This document shows, one piece after another, positions 45,456 through 57,865 of a stretch of DNA of 64,000 bases. This DNA is from Dactylonectria macrodidyma (taxonomy: Eukaryota > Ascomycota > Sordariomycetes > Hypocreales > Nectriaceae), in contig JAGMUV010000009.1 of the NCBI GenBank assembly GCA_020744425.1, positions 1,550,001 to 1,614,000 on the forward strand, read 5' to 3'. Numbering within the stretch: position 1 is the first letter of the stretch; each line of letters opens with the position of its first letter. The translations under genes were made by a program, and so were the position numbers. The notes beneath the pieces are model-generated. The model saw only the letters and a list, made by a program, of their open reading frames with translations, was not told where the DNA came from and did not search any database.

Positions 45456-48400
45456 ATGGCTTCCTTTGGCCACCAACAACCGCCGCATGCCGCCCCAAAA
45501 CATCATCATCGTGCCCCCTATGGCGTCCCCGTTCCTGCGCCGGGCTCCGGTGCCCCTGCCGGCACCTTCGCCCCTGGCACCAAGATCCAGGTCGGCAGCC
45601 ACCGTGTCGTCATTCAAAAATACCTGTCCGAGGGTGGCTTTGCACACGTCTACCTCGTCAAGATGCCCAAGCCCGTCGATGGCACCGACCTGGCTGTCCT
45701 CAAGCGAGTCGCCGTTCCTGATAAGGAATCCTTGCGGGGCATGCGCATCGAAGTTGAGACCATGAAGCGCCTCAAGGGGCACCGGCCCATCGTCACATAT
45801 ATCGATTCCCACGCCTCTGAACTCAGCAACGGCGGTTATGAGGTCTTTCTGCTCATGGAGTTTTGCAACGGCGGCGGCTTGATCGATTTCATGAATACCC
45901 GACTGCAGCATCGCCTGACGGAGCCTGAGATCCTCAAGATCTTTACAGACATCGCCGAGGGTGTCGCGTGTATGCACTATCTCAAACCTGCGCTACTGCA
46001 CCGCGATTTGAAGGTTGAAAATGTCCTCATTAGCTCCAACGGCTCGCTCAACCGCTTCAAGCTGTGCGATTTTGGATCTGCCTCGCCCCCGAAACCCGCC
46101 CCAACCACCATTGTTGAGTGTCGTCTGATGGACGAAGATGTTCAAAAACACACTACTCTGCAATATAGAAGTCCAGAAATGATCGATGTATACCGCAAGC
46201 AACCGATGAACGAGAAGTCAGACATTTGGGCCCTGGGAGTTTTGCTGTACAAGCTCTGTTATTATACAACGCCCTTTGAAGATCAGGGCCAATTGGCTAT
46301 TCTCAATGCTAGCTACCGGTTTCCAAGCCATCCGGTATTTTCTGACCGCCTTAAGAAGTTGATCGGTACTATTCCCCAACGCATCTGGCTAGTTGCGTGC
46401 CGCTGACAGTTGTAGCTTCAATGTTGAGAGAAAACATGCAGGCAAGACCAACCATCTACCAGGTCCTCAAGGAAGGGTGCGCCATGCAGGGAAAAGACGT
46501 CCCAATTCATGATGTAAGAAGTTTTATTATATGCCACGGATTGTCGATGCTGACTCCTTGATAGATTTATGCTGGTCGTTCCCACACAGATCCAGGAAGA
46601 ACAGAGACTCCACCATCTAAGAGCCAGAGGGCAGAGACGGCACCAGTTGTTGGCGCCGTCTTCTCTCGAGCAGCACCTGAACAGCAGGCAATTCCTGACG
46701 TCGTGCCAATGAGGAGAGGTCGCCCAACAGTATCCCCGGCTCCAGCAGCAAAAGCCGTACAGAAGCCAGACCTATCCCCGATGAGAAAGACTGACGGAGA
46801 TCCTTTTGCTGCCCTAGATTCTAAGGGGACTCCCAAGAATGGTTTTGATGAGCTATCATCGCGCTTCCCTACTCTTGACCATTTCGCCTTATTACACGAT
46901 CAAGGTGCGAATTTTGATTTTGACAACTCGCCAACCTCGCCACAGGGCCAAGCTCCCTCAGATCTCAATCAGCGAGTTACCGAAAGGTTGGCTGATGCGG
47001 CATTCGCGACGCCCCAGCCTGCTCCTTCTCACTCAAGATCAGCGTCAAGGCCACATTCCGTCACGCCAGTCGGACACCAGCCAGCCATCGCGAGACCGCC
47101 CTCAGACCCTGCTCTACCGAGTAGACCGGAGATCAGTCGAGCCCAATCCATCATCAGCAACAACCCCGAGCTTCAAGCCATCTCTTCTCAATCTAACTCA
47201 AGATATGTTTCTACTGGTACCATGACATCCGCGTCCCCGCCTGAGCCATACACAAAGGACACAGACAACTCTAGTCAACGCGCTTCTATGGATTACTCTC
47301 GCTCGACAAGTATTCCGAGGCACTCTGAGCAGACTGCAGGACAATGGGCCACGGAGGATACGCGTTCTGCGTCTAAGTCTAGGATTTCTGACTATCGACC
47401 GCAATCTACCCATGCGCGACACCCTTCATCATCAAGACCTTCACTGGAAGGTGGCCGTCCCCGCACTGACTTTCTGGAGCCCACTGCTCGTCCAAACCCG
47501 CCCGTAAACCGCCAGCGACCCGCAAGTACGAACTTGGAGTCTACAACACTGGACTTTTTGCGTGAAAGGGAGGCGGCTGGACGATCTCCTAGTCGACCGA
47601 TGCAACCATCGCCGCAGTACTCGCCGCAGGTTCCATCCCCGAGTTTGGAACCTGCGGCGGATGAGGATGCACGCGTCCCATCTAGTGATATCGATTTCTT
47701 GAGAAGCATGGAAGACTCAGAGAAAGCCAAGTCTAGTAAACGGTCAAGCCTCACCTCTTTGTCTGGAAACAAGAATATTCTAGCGGGTAAATTCGGCGAT
47801 GCCTTTAAGCGCTTTGAAACCAACCCTCCTCTCGTTAGCCAAGGGGGCAGGAGAACACCGTCACCTAGCAAGGACGTCGGACGCCGCGACCTAACTCCCA
47901 TCGCCGGCTCAGAAGCGACCGATGGCCGCAGTGACGACGGCCATATTGACGAAGACGCTATGACACCGGAGATGCGACGTGAGATGGAGCGACTTCAATT
48001 GTTAGAAGAAGAGCGACGTGTAGCCGCTGGGCAGGCTGAATACCGAAGGCGTGTTGCCACGGGTAATACTGGACCAGCCGTTCCACCTAAGAACATCGGA
48101 GCTTCTCGTGCTGCGAGCATCCAAAACCGAGTTCAAAGCTTGCTGAGCGAGGAACAGCGACCCTCCAACGTTGCGCGAACCGCCCAAGGCTATGGAAAGT
48201 ATACGGATCGTCTCGATGGCAACAAGACCGAGAAGGTGGTGCCAGGGGTTCCTAGGAAGCCGCTGAGCATTGCGAAGACCCGGGTAGAGTCTCCATCCCA
48301 GTCCCGGGTCTTAGCAGCGGCTGGTAGTGGTTTAATTGGTTCAGCATCTGCACCGCCGGCACTGGCACCAAAACCTCCTGCAAAGCCAATTGCTCCAAAG

Positions 48401-48646
48401 AAGCCAGTTCACCTGAACAGTGTCTCCACGGGAGGTCGCCCGGCATCACCGCCTAAGCAGAGCCGACCTGACCTTGTCCAGGAACAATTTGTTGGGACAG
48501 GCCTTCCTGGACGACCCGTGCTTGACATGACGTCGCGAGAGAGGGACGACTATATTCAGGATTTTACCAAGCGATTTCCCAGCCTGGGCTCAATTGAGAT
48601 GGTGGAACGGGACATCGGCTCTGAGAGCGGACGCACTGGGAAATAA
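45456..48646 (+). CDS. Ark/Prk-family serine/threonine kinase (actin patch regulator)
   Basis: Three exons: 45456-46365, 46416-46513 and 46565-48646, giving 1029 residues. The kinase domain (about residues 40-320) starts with LSEGGFAHVYLV and has VLKRV (ATP Lys), HRDLKVEN (Asp184), DFGSA (Asp205) and LQYRSPEMIDVYRK. This is the Ark1/Prk1/Akl1 and AAK1/GAK (NAK) type. Such kinases phosphorylate endocytic coat proteins and turn over actin patches. The long tail is disordered, Pro/Ser/Arg-rich, with a charged helix (TPEMRREMERLQLLEEERR) and poly-Pro blocks (PALAPKPPAKPIAPKKP). Intron 1 has two in-frame acceptors six bases apart (CAG at 46409, TAG at 46415). The second gives the family LIASMLRE; the first adds Val-Val. 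Confidence 0.92.
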
Positions 48647-48941
48647 AGCACAGTAGATGTTCATGGGCGTGGCGATAAAATTACATAGTTGGTGCAGCAT
48701 TTACAGTTGAATACACACAGCGCAGAACACTGGAGACTAACAATTGTCTCGGAAGACCCTGGTGGTGTCGTTTGGATGGTTTCTCGGAAGTATGCATGCT
48801 TGGGGTTATGCATCTAAAGTGGCTTATCTTATCGCTTCAGCGCCTTGCCCAATTTTTTTTTCCCTGGGCGCTTCAACCAGCATCTCGCAGCTTCACCAGA
48901 CGAACCAATCCCGACCAATCCAACACACCATAAAATACGCC

Positions 48942-50471
48942 ATGGCTAAGAGAAAGAGACAAACCGTCGCGCATAGCGAGCCCGCTGCGGAGCCTGTCCT
49001 TATCAAAAAGTCAAAGGCGAATAGTGCTGCGAAGGCGAAACAACCCGTCAAAGCGAAGCGACCTGTGAAGGCGCAGGAAGCTCCCGTCACGAACACAGCA
49101 ACCGGCACCGAGACGATCCAGATCGTTGTGGGATCCTATGACAGAATCTTGCATGGATTGACGGCGACGATTGGCCCCAAGGACAAAACCGAGTTCGCCG
49201 ACACGTTCCTATTCAATGCTCACACTTCTGCGATTCGCTGCGTTGCCATGTCCCCGGTCTCGCTCCCCATTCCGGGACAGACCCAGAAGGTGATGCTCGC
49301 GTCGGGTAGTACTGACGAGAGGATCAATGTCTACAATCTGTCGGCGCACCCCCCGAGCCGAAAACACCAAGAGATGCTGGCCAAGGTGGCCCCGCGACCG
49401 ATTCTCGAGAACCCCAGGAACCGAGAGGTTGGCACGTTACTACACCACTCGTCGACTGTGACGGCGCTGCGATTTCCTTCCAGGTCGAAGCTGCTCTCGT
49501 CCAGCGAGGACTCGAACATTTCTGTTACACGAACCCGCGACTGGTCTCTTCTCAGCAACATCAAAGCACCTATTGCTAAGGCTATGGGCCGACCGAGTGG
49601 TGACACGGCACCTTTTGGAGGTACTCCCTCAGGTGTCAACGACTTTGCGATCCACCCGAGCATGAAGTTGATGATCAGCGTCAGCAAGGGAGAGCGATCA
49701 ATGCGATTGTGGAACCTGGTGACGGGCAAGAAGGCTGGTGTGCTCAACTTCAGCAGGCAAATGCTGCAGGAAGCTGGAGAGGGCAAGCACTCAACAGGAG
49801 AAGGCCGACGGGTGGTGTGGGGAGAGGTCGACGGTTCCGACGAATTTGCTGTTGGATTTGAGCGGGATATCGTGGTCTTTGGCATGGACAGTGTACCCAG
49901 ATGCCGAGTAATGGGGTCTATTCGAACCAAGATCCACCAGCTCTTCTACATTACCGTGGACGAGGAGTCAGGGTTGACCTTGCTCGCAGTGGCGACTGAG
50001 GACGGTCGAATTCTATTCTTCTCCACCAATGAGGAGGATCTCGTGAAGCCAGAGGAGACCGATGACAAGGACGACAAGAAGGCTGTGCCGCCGCTCCCTG
50101 TTGCCAAACTGGTTGGCCAGATCGGTGGCAAGGAGGGCGGCGTGCAGAGCCGAATCAAGGACTTCGTGGTGGTCCCAAGCACCGACTCGCCGTCCGTGCT
50201 ATATGTGGCGGGCGGGAGCAGCGACGGACGGATTCGATTGTGGCGTGTAACGAGCGAGGAGCTAATCAAGGGCCAGAGCAAAGCAGCGTCAAACAAGGAC
50301 GCCAAGGCGGAGAAGTCATTGGGGACGCTATTGGGGACGTACGAGACACAGAATAGAATCACTTGCATGGCGGCGTTCATGATGATAGCAAGGCCGGATG
50401 GCGCTGAGGATAGTGAGGATGAGTTTTCAGAGGAGGACGATGAGGATGACGACGACAGCGATGACGAGTAG
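48942..50471 (+). CDS. MAK11: WD40 ribosome-assembly protein Mak11
   Basis: A single exon of 509 residues. Mak11 (PAK1IP1 in animals) is a nucleolar WD40 protein needed for pre-60S assembly, shuttling with Rlp24-type factors. The N-terminus is a Lys/Ala-rich nuclear signal (MAKRKRQ, KKSKANSAAKAK). WD-type repeats follow, with VVGSYDRILHG, FNAHTSAIRCVAMSP, LASGSTDERINVYNL, HHSSTVTALRFPS, LLSSSEDSNISV, FAIHPSMKLMISVSKGERSMRLWNLVTGKK and VAGGSSDGRIRLWRV. The C-terminus is an acidic Asp/Glu/Ser tail (EDSEDEFSEEDDEDDDDSD). The frame is open upstream to 48744, but CCATGGCT at 48942 fits the family N-terminus. Head-to-tail with the kinase gene; a 295-base gap separates them. Confidence 0.93.
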   Translation: MAKRKRQTVAHSEPAAEPVLIKKSKANSAAKAKQPVKAKRPVKAQEAPVTNTATGTETIQIVVGSYDRILHGLTATIGPKDKTEFADTFLFNAHTSAIRCVAMSPVSLPIPGQTQKVMLASGSTDERINVYNLSAHPPSRKHQEMLAKVAPRPILENPRNREVGTLLHHSSTVTALRFPSRSKLLSSSEDSNISVTRTRDWSLLSNIKAPIAKAMGRPSGDTAPFGGTPSGVNDFAIHPSMKLMISVSKGERSMRLWNLVTGKKAGVLNFSRQMLQEAGEGKHSTGEGRRVVWGEVDGSDEFAVGFERDIVVFGMDSVPRCRVMGSIRTKIHQLFYITVDEESGLTLLAVATEDGRILFFSTNEEDLVKPEETDDKDDKKAVPPLPVAKLVGQIGGKEGGVQSRIKDFVVVPSTDSPSVLYVAGGSSDGRIRLWRVTSEELIKGQSKAASNKDAKAEKSLGTLLGTYETQNRITCMAAFMMIARPDGAEDSEDEFSEEDDEDDDDSDDE

Positions 50472-52610
50472 GAGATGAAATCCAACAATGGGAAGCGAAG
50501 AGAGGAGAGGAGAGGAGAGGAGAGGAGGAGATTTTATAAAGATTATAATTGTCGTCACACAATATTGATATGGCTGGGGCGCATTTTATTTGTATCTTGT
50601 TTGGCTCTGTTGGATTTCACCCGGAGAGCTGTCAATCAACGATCTGTGGTACCCACAGTCAAATAAAGTCGTTGTGCACTCTCAGTACCAGCTGAGCCTC
50701 AAGAATTGAATGCAGCCGAGATCAATTGATTGTGCCATTAATTCCCAATGTTTAGCAACGTAATTTCTATGGCACTTTTCCGACCTTGTGTTGAAAGAGC
50801 ATGCAATCAATGTAGAAGGGAATCGCGGTTCAAATGTGGCTTCGGCTTAGCCATGGCTGGCTGCCTGGGTAGCAAGGCAACTCTTTACTCATGCATGCAC
50901 AACCGGCTGCACTCTGCGAAAGAATACGAGGGCTCCGCTATCTGCAAGCTGCCTGGAATGGATTGTCATGATGAGTTTGAGGTTGCCTCAAAAATCACAT
51001 GTTAATCAGCTCGACACACACTGATTCAAACGGTCAGATTATCGCATATTAGACCGGCCAACTGGTCAAGCCTCATTCGACAAGCCCAGCTCTGGCATGC
51101 ATTTCTCTGCAAGTGTGTGTTGCATTGCCGCAACCACTTCGCCGAGTCCTGATAGCGCCAGGCTTCTGCCGACGCCCACAGTCTCGCGTCGACATCTCAA
51201 CAGGGCTCCCCCCAACCCATGTCGCCAGCATCCCGGAGATATCTTTGTTGGGCCGCTGGCGCCGATCCAATGGATCTGGGAGAGCTTCGGGGGCGCGGGG
51301 AAAGCCGCTGCAGCCGCTTCGATATGGTTGTCTGTTTTTTTTTTTTTTGCCATATTGACCAGCCAATACTGTGTTCAATTGAGAGAATACTGATTTTCCT
51401 CGTCAGCTTGGACCGGAGTTTAGGTTTCTTGCGTCTCCCGCGCGAGACGGCGTCGGACCGCAAAGCCTTGAAGCGGCCGATCTGATGGGCCGTGTTGAGT
51501 GTGGGGTAATTAGAGAGGCCCAGTCGCGACCAGCTTCAGTGAACCCGGTGCGCGAGCATCCACCGCGCATGCGCCGGACCTATCACAGAGGCTTCATTGG
51601 CTTCTGAGGTCATTTCTGAAGTAGCCCTGGCGGCCTTCTTCCCACCCAAGCTTGCCAAGGGCCTTCGCTCAGTGGGCGTTCGCCGCTGGAGCGGGGAACT
51701 TTGAGCGGCGGCGCTGGGCGATGCCGCTAAAGGAGGCTCGGGGGCTCCACTACCGGTGGAGGGTTTATGGGGTTGATGCGAATTCGGTACGGATTTGCAA
51801 GTGCATGTGATCGGACAACAGTCTCCTCCTCACCTTCCTTCGTGTTTAGGTCCCTGTCTCCAAAGGTCTCAGCCCGCCAGGGCCAGTGGGCCGCTGGCAT
51901 TAGGCCGTCCGCCGTCCGCCGTCACGATGGAGAGGAAGGAAGGGACAAGCGTACCTTCTGGCTGGGTCGACTGGTTAGAACCAATTCTTGCCCCAGTCGC
52001 TTGCCTCATGACTACGTCCTCATCCAGCACGTGGAGACTATCTAGATCATATAGCAAGGTGACTTAGTCAGGGCATAGCTGACCTTCTTCCACCACTTCC
52101 CCTATCTTCCCTTACCTCCCACCCGCTCTCGGTTTTCCAAATCTCTACTGCCCTTGTATCAGTTCGTGATCAATCTCCATCATCCGCGATTCGCATTCTG
52201 CCTTCGGTTCCATTACCCAGCAGCATTCGTCCTGTATTCTTCCGTCTGCATCCACCCTTGCTAGACTGTGGCCCCTCCACTCTCAACAACTGAGTATCAG
52301 TCATTTCGACTACCGTGAGGCATCCTCAACGAAACATTTTCAGGAAGAAAATATTTCTCCGGGCCGGTGACAAGACACGCCCTTGATCGTTATATTCCTA
52401 TTCCCACATCTGTTTGGAGACATCGGATTCGTTTCAGACGCCCCCGGGTGGTTGGCGCAAAAGCCACACGGCCACAGGGTTCGCATCCGAGACCGCAGTT
52501 TAATATTGGCCCAAGACTCCAAAACCACTTTGCTTCGGATCTTCGCGCCTAGCCTAGGGGTACGCACCACATCTCTCAACTTCCATTCCACAGATAGACG
52601 AGTAGACGAC
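50472..52610. other. intergenic and INSIG-gene leader
   Basis: No gene is supported. A GAGAG purine run (50499-50530) lies just after MAK11. The last 500 bases are a C/T-rich leader for the INSIG gene. Confidence 0.45.
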
Positions 52611-52715
52611 GTGAGTGACTGCCCACCTGTGGGGTGATTCCGGCTGGGTCGAGCTCCCCTCACCTCTGCTCAGCCTGATTGCCTATTCCAACCATACCGC
52701 TGACCAGTCATATAG
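52611..52715 (+). other. probable 5' UTR intron of INSIG-domain gene
   Basis: A strong donor GAC|GTGAGT, a CTGAC branch site near 52700 and acceptor TATAG at 52711-52715, 81 bases ahead of the start codon. Removing it does not affect the coding frame. Confidence 0.5.
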
Positions 52716-52796
52716 ACGCTCCGCAACCACCATCCACCCGTCTCCCTCACCCATTGCCCAACGCATTCGAACTTCTTCTTTTCCTGCAGTAACACC

Positions 52797-54037
52797 ATGG
52801 CTGACGACGGGCCTCCTATTTTACGGCCAATTCCCCGAAGGCCCTTCGATCTCAATCTCACGACTCCGACTCCTCCGGACCAGGACTCGAACCCCGCGAC
52901 TCCGGCGCCCTCGGATTTGGCGTCCAGCCTACGATTTCTTCAAGCAACCCCCGAACCAGTTTCCCTCACACGGCCTCAGTCTTTTCTGAACCTCACTTCC
53001 TCGACGCTCTTTGGCATCTACTCCCCAGCCACCCCCTCCACACGCGATCGCGTCTTTGACGACCGCGTTGAGCTGGACACGCCATGGGGTACCGGTGCCC
53101 AAACCCCGATCAAGCGTCCCAGCGTCGACGAAGCCACCTACGAGCTGATGCGTGATCGCTCTCACCCTGTCCGGCGTCGCTCCTCCTTCCGTCCCACTGA
53201 AGCTCCTATTCAGTTTGCTCCTCCTCCGTCAATTTTATCGCTGGCGTTGCGAGGTCTCCTGCTCTTCCTTCTTGGTGTCGGGTATGGCGTTCTCGTCACG
53301 ACCACCCGCTTCCACAGCGGCGCGGGCAACATATCATCATTCACGGATGGTATCATTCGCCCCGCATATAACTGGGCTCATTTGGGGTTCTGGGGAGTGG
53401 CTGGCGTCGCTCTTGGTGCTCTATTGCCGTGGTTCGATCGAGTATGGGAGGAGTCGTTTGGCGAAGTCGACGATGACGTCGTAGTGGTGGAAAAGGATGG
53501 AGCTACGAAGGACATTCGTCCCAGCACTGATTGGGCGCTTGTGATCCGAGCTGTGGGTGCCTTCGTCGGCATTGTCTTTGCTATTGTAAGTTATTCACCA
53601 ACATTTCCGGTTCGCGTGTAATTCAAGAGAAGAGCTAACTCGAGCTTAAGCGGAAGGTGGCCTGGGCATCCACTCTCCAGGTGTCTCTGTCGCTAGCCCT
53701 GGTGAACCCTCTGCTCTGGTGGCTTATTGATCGCTCCAAGCCTGGATTCGTCCTCGCGGCGGCGGTTGGACTTACAGGCTCTGCCTTCCTCCTCGGTGTG
53801 AACCCGGACATGATGCCGACGCCTGCCGCATCCCTATATGGGAATGTATCGGTCACCGGCACATCGTCCCACGAAGACTTGCTCACCCTGGGTGGACTTG
53901 CTCGGCAGGAGACGGTCGAAACAGGTGTATGGATGCTGAGCGTGCTATTCTGTAGCTGTGTCTGTTTCGGCAACATTGGCCGTCGATTAGCTATGGGCAC
54001 TTCTGCAGTGAGGGGCAGATGGGCTGGTGTACGATGA
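52797..54037 (+). CDS. INSIG-domain ER membrane protein
   Basis: Two exons, 52797-53585 and 53651-54037, joined by a GTAAGT...CTAAC...TTAAG intron, give 391 residues. The N-terminal half is a disordered Pro/Thr-rich cytoplasmic tail. The C-terminal half has about six membrane segments: LRGLLLFLLGVGYGVLVT, LGFWGVAGVALGALLPW, VIRAVGAFVGIVFAI, then ASTLQVSLSLALVNPLLWWLIDRSKPGF, VGLTGSAFLLGV and VWMLSVLFCSCVCFGNIGR. The RKVAWAST-LVNPxLWxLIDRSKPGF block is the hallmark of fungal INSIG proteins. INSIG binds sterols and controls HMG-CoA reductase or SREBP-cleavage proteins in the ER. In fission yeast Ins1 it acts on HMG-CoA reductase; the exact role here is inferred. Confidence 0.9.
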
Positions 54038-54616
54038 AGGGGCTTGGATGCCCAAGCTCGGAATGGACTTGACTGATTTCATCAGCTTTCGCTTGACGGC
54101 TTGCTGTTTTATCTGTTTGCACTTCTAACCACTAGAAGTTATTGTCATAGGTACCAGGGATTGGCCTTTTGGATGCACATGTGTAGGTTTTTTTTTTTTT
54201 TTTTTTTTTGATTTACGGTTTGGTCGATTTGACCTGGTTCGATGGGCTTCTGTGGTTGTAACAGCGGAACTGGGGTCTGACGGCGTGTTGGATGGGAGGC
54301 GCAGGGAACACAGATTTCGCAAGACTGTTGACAATGACTTCACAGCAGGCATCCCGCAATGCATGACATCTTCGAGATTTGGAGCTGGTCCACATGAGGA
54401 CTCGAGCTCTCTCGAAAGCTCAAATACGAGAACCCTCATATAAACAAACCTGACGATTTGCCCAATCCCAGCTCGAATTCTTCTTGTTACATATGATACT
54501 TGGTTATTTCCATGTCCTTCTTTTGCTTATGACTTTCAGTCCGTGGTTCTTTACTTATAAACCACATATAGGAGCCGAGGATGCATTTCCTACAGCCTCG
54601 GAAACCCATCTCAATC
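54038..54616. other. intergenic between convergent genes
   Basis: No gene seen. It contains a run of 22 T at 54188-54209. Confidence 0.5.
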
Positions 54617-55179
54617 TTATGAGGAGGGCGAAGTGACGCTGGTGATGGCATCGGAAAGAGCACGTGACCGTTGACGGATGTCATCGTTGAAGTCGACGTT
54701 AGAGAGACCGATCATGACGAGCATGCGGGGGTTCTGGATCATTTCGGTAACGGTCATGGAGCGTGTGCAGACATCCTGGAAGGAGAGGGCAGCGGCTCGC
54801 TCTCCAGTAGCTACTTGTGTGAGCAGAAAGGGGGAGGTGAGGCTGAGCATCGATAGGAGAAGAACACCCGGGGTTTGAGGGCGCGCAGTGAGGTCGAAGA
54901 GGGCTTGGACGACTTACCTCCGTTATTGGAAGGGATCTGTTCGGGATGTTTGAGAGGACGGCCATTGGAGATGTTGTCGAACTCAGTCATGATGTAATGG
55001 GAGCGCTTTACAAAATCCCAAATGAAGAAAAGGCTGCGGGGCGGGTTGGTTGGGGTCCAAGCCGGGTGCGCCTCGAGAGATTCGACAAGTTCAGAAAGAC
55101 GGTCAGTGATTTCTTTACGAACCTCCGGGGCGGGGACAGACGCCGGGGCGCTGGAGGAGTTGAGGAGAGAGGCGAGCAT
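54617..55179 (-). CDS. hypothetical protein, 152 residues
   Basis: Two exons, 55179-54918 and 54813-54617. The join G|TA with GTAAGT...CACAAG gives NNGVATGERAAALSFQD. The protein starts MLASLLNSSSAPAS and continues with EVRKEITDRLSELVES, WDFVKRSHYIMTEFDNISNGRP and MTVTEMIQNPRMLVMIGLSNVD. It is mostly helical, without cysteines or an obvious signal peptide. Eight hydrophobic codons lie in frame before the ATG (TVVIAIATI), but an in-frame TGA precedes them and no ATG starts there, so the given start is the only one seen unless there is an undetected upstream exon. I do not recognise the family. Confidence 0.65.
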
Positions 55180-55335
55180 GATGGTGGCGATAGCTATGAC
55201 CACGGTGGCTCAGTGGGAGGAATTGAAAGCGGTGAGGCGATATACGGAAGATGGGGGGTGGGCGAGGTCAGGATGGCAGATGTGAGAAGTGGGGAAATAA
55301 TGGATCACTGAACGACGAAGAAGATGAAAAAAAAA

Positions 55336-55371
55336 AGAAGAGAAGAAGAAGAAGAAGAAGAAGAAGAAGAA
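55336..55371 (+). repeat. (AGA)n microsatellite
   Basis: An AAG/AGA trinucleotide run about 36 bases long, close to the 5' side of the minus-strand gene starting at 55179. Confidence 0.9.
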
Positions 55372-56559
55372 ATAAGGGAGGTGTGATCTGAGGTGAGGAG
55401 GCGTCCTTGTCCGAAAAGCTTCCCCGCTGCGGACACGGATGGCGCCAACGGATCAGAACAAAAATAATGAGGAGTCTGAGCAGTCGAGCGACTAAGCGCC
55501 TAAGAGGGTGGCCAAACGGATGCGATGTACTGCTGAATGCACCCAATCCCAATGCGAATGGACCTTGTTCCCTTTCCGAAAACATAACAGACCCTGGAAC
55601 AGGAACGGAACTGGCCCAGAACGCCTCAACTGCCGGTATAGTTGCAGTACGGAGCACAGGCTAGGACAATGAAGACCAGTTCGCCAGCAAGGTCGAGCCC
55701 CTGCCTGCTTCTGGTAAGGGAGCAGGCGAGCAAGTGGGGGTGAAAGAAGCGTAGGCTAGTGCTTGAGGACTTCTCCGAAGCGACAATATGTCTTACTGTA
55801 CCCGAACAGCGCAGCATTAGATTCTGATTCCTGGGCTAGCACACAGTCTACTTTGTGCCAACTACAGAGGCTGATGTGATGGTGTACATTGTAATGGCTG
55901 ATGGCACTGTACCTCAACAGTGGACATATCATAAGCGGGGAAGTTCTCGCCTGGAGAAGCCACCGCGATTTTAGACAGGGAAGCTTCACTCCCCTGCTAA
56001 AGGTATGCTCTGGGCTGCTGTACATAGTATTGCGTTCGGTTATCGAATACCGTGGACGAGAATTAGGGCAAGATGAGTGAAAACGGACTCGCTAGACGAG
56101 GGGGGAGGGATATATTAAATTGAAGATAACACTGCGAGATGCAGAAGTGGATAGTGAGAGCAAGTGCAGCAAGTCAAAATGACTGGGGACAGGGCACCAG
56201 TCAAATACGGGACTTGGATGGGCGGTTCGGGGGCGAGACGAGGCCATTCGCGGTGGCTGCAGCCTCAAGGACAGTGGGGACTGCACTGCTTTGGTCTGGC
56301 CGGGTCTAGTTTATACCTGATTGATATGTATCGGTGAGTTATGTATGTTCCATCCACTGCGAATTCTTCTGTACCACTGGACTGGGTCGTGTGTTTTTCG
56401 TAAATACCTACCTACCTAGGTACCTACCCAGGTTACTGGCTGTAATTGGCTTTGCTGCATGCTCAAACCGCCGTTGAGGATCCAGCCATGCGGGCGAGAC
56501 ATCGACAAGAGTGGACGGACGCATGGGTGGTGACGAGTTGAAAAGGAGGGGAATGAGGA

Positions 56560-56584
56560 GGGGGGGGGGGGGGGGGGGGGGGGG
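56560..56584 (+). repeat. 25-base poly-G tract
   Basis: Twenty-five consecutive G residues. Such runs can fold into G-quadruplex DNA and are prone to sequencing error, so the length is unreliable. Confidence 0.85.
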
Positions 56585-57865
56585 AGGGGACGAGATTTGG
56601 TCAATTGACATGTGATGACGAAGACGACAGGACGGACATCCCTGGATGAATCCTAGTTTGGCGGCGCAGTGGCTGATCTTTACAATGGACGACGCGGTGA
56701 TTTATTAATAAGGGCAAGATGGTTGCACTAACCTTGCCGTCACCATCATTCTGCACCCTGATCAGCCCGAATCAGCCATGTCGACGTGGTCTGGACTCTT
56801 TGGATCAATTTTTTTATATCTTATTTTGTTCTCCTCCCGCTCTATGTACGTGCGTGGCAGTGGTACCAATAAGGTATGTTAGTAGTGAGTCGGGTGGATT
56901 CGTTGCTTGCAGCCCTGCGCAGTAGACAATCTCGATGCGGGCCGCTGCTCACGATGAACACATGTCCAGCACATGTTGCAGCATCGATCTGAGCCGAGTA
57001 GCACAAACGCCGGGGACATCGATATCCTGAAATGCTCCAAATGCTGTGCCTCCGAGGATGTACACACGGCAAGGCCACGCTTCGGTGAATGATGTGGGTG
57101 CTGGTCCGATTAAATACGCAGTCAGCCATGGACAGGATTGGGTGGCACAATTATCGTTGGCATCATCGCCGTCATCTATATGTACGATCCAACCATCCCC
57201 TGGCAAAGGCACACGACGGCCCGGGGTACGCTCGTGCGTCTTCTTGCCTTGCACCTGGCCAAGCGAAAGCGAAAGCGCATCTTGAAGTTCTCCATCCCAT
57301 CTGGACCGCCACACCTTATTCAAGATGGATAAGTCATAGTGAGGGCATGCGCCCCGCGCCACAACTCTCAGCACACGCGCCGCATCCACCCAAATCATCG
57401 TCAAGCCCCAAGCTTTCACAGTATGGCTAACCAAAAGCCCAATGTTTGACCAACGGCTCCTCGTGCTCGCTGCGCATATTAACTGTAGCCCTCGGAACAG
57501 TGAGGTGCCGAGATGCCCGGCTGCGGCTTTTTCATCGTCATCGTCCCTCAGCCTTGCCGTTTTCTTGGTGCCTTCTTGAGGTCTTGGGGCCTTTTGCGGT
57601 CCTCGGGGTTCCACACCTTCCCGCCAAGTTTGACAATGACGACAACGATTCGCTTCTAGATCAACATGCCGCAGTGGCATCCCACATCCCAGGTCCTTCC
57701 TTCCAAGGGCAATGTCCACTGAACACCCACTAATAAAGTGACGGGGGGACCAACCAACCAACCCACCCCACCGCCTGATACATAGTCAAGGCTCGTCTCG
57801 CTCCAACAGTCTAGACGGCCAATTTTCAACTCAACTTCGCTCCTCTAGCCGCCGCTGCTTCAACC

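Larger units (their letters stand above)
55180..57865. other. non-coding stretch with GAA run and poly-G tract
   Basis: No gene is supported. It contains a (GAA)n run at 55336-55371, about 25 consecutive G at 56560-56584, and a 270-codon frame on the minus strand at 56949-57761 that does not look like a conserved protein. The right end is the leader of the RING/Lon gene. Confidence 0.45.

Noticed and set aside
56949..57761. 270-codon open frame on the minus strand
   Set aside because: No family-like blocks, irregular composition, no promoter context, and overlapping long frames on the other strand. It is probably chance in GC-rich DNA, though a lineage-specific gene cannot be excluded.
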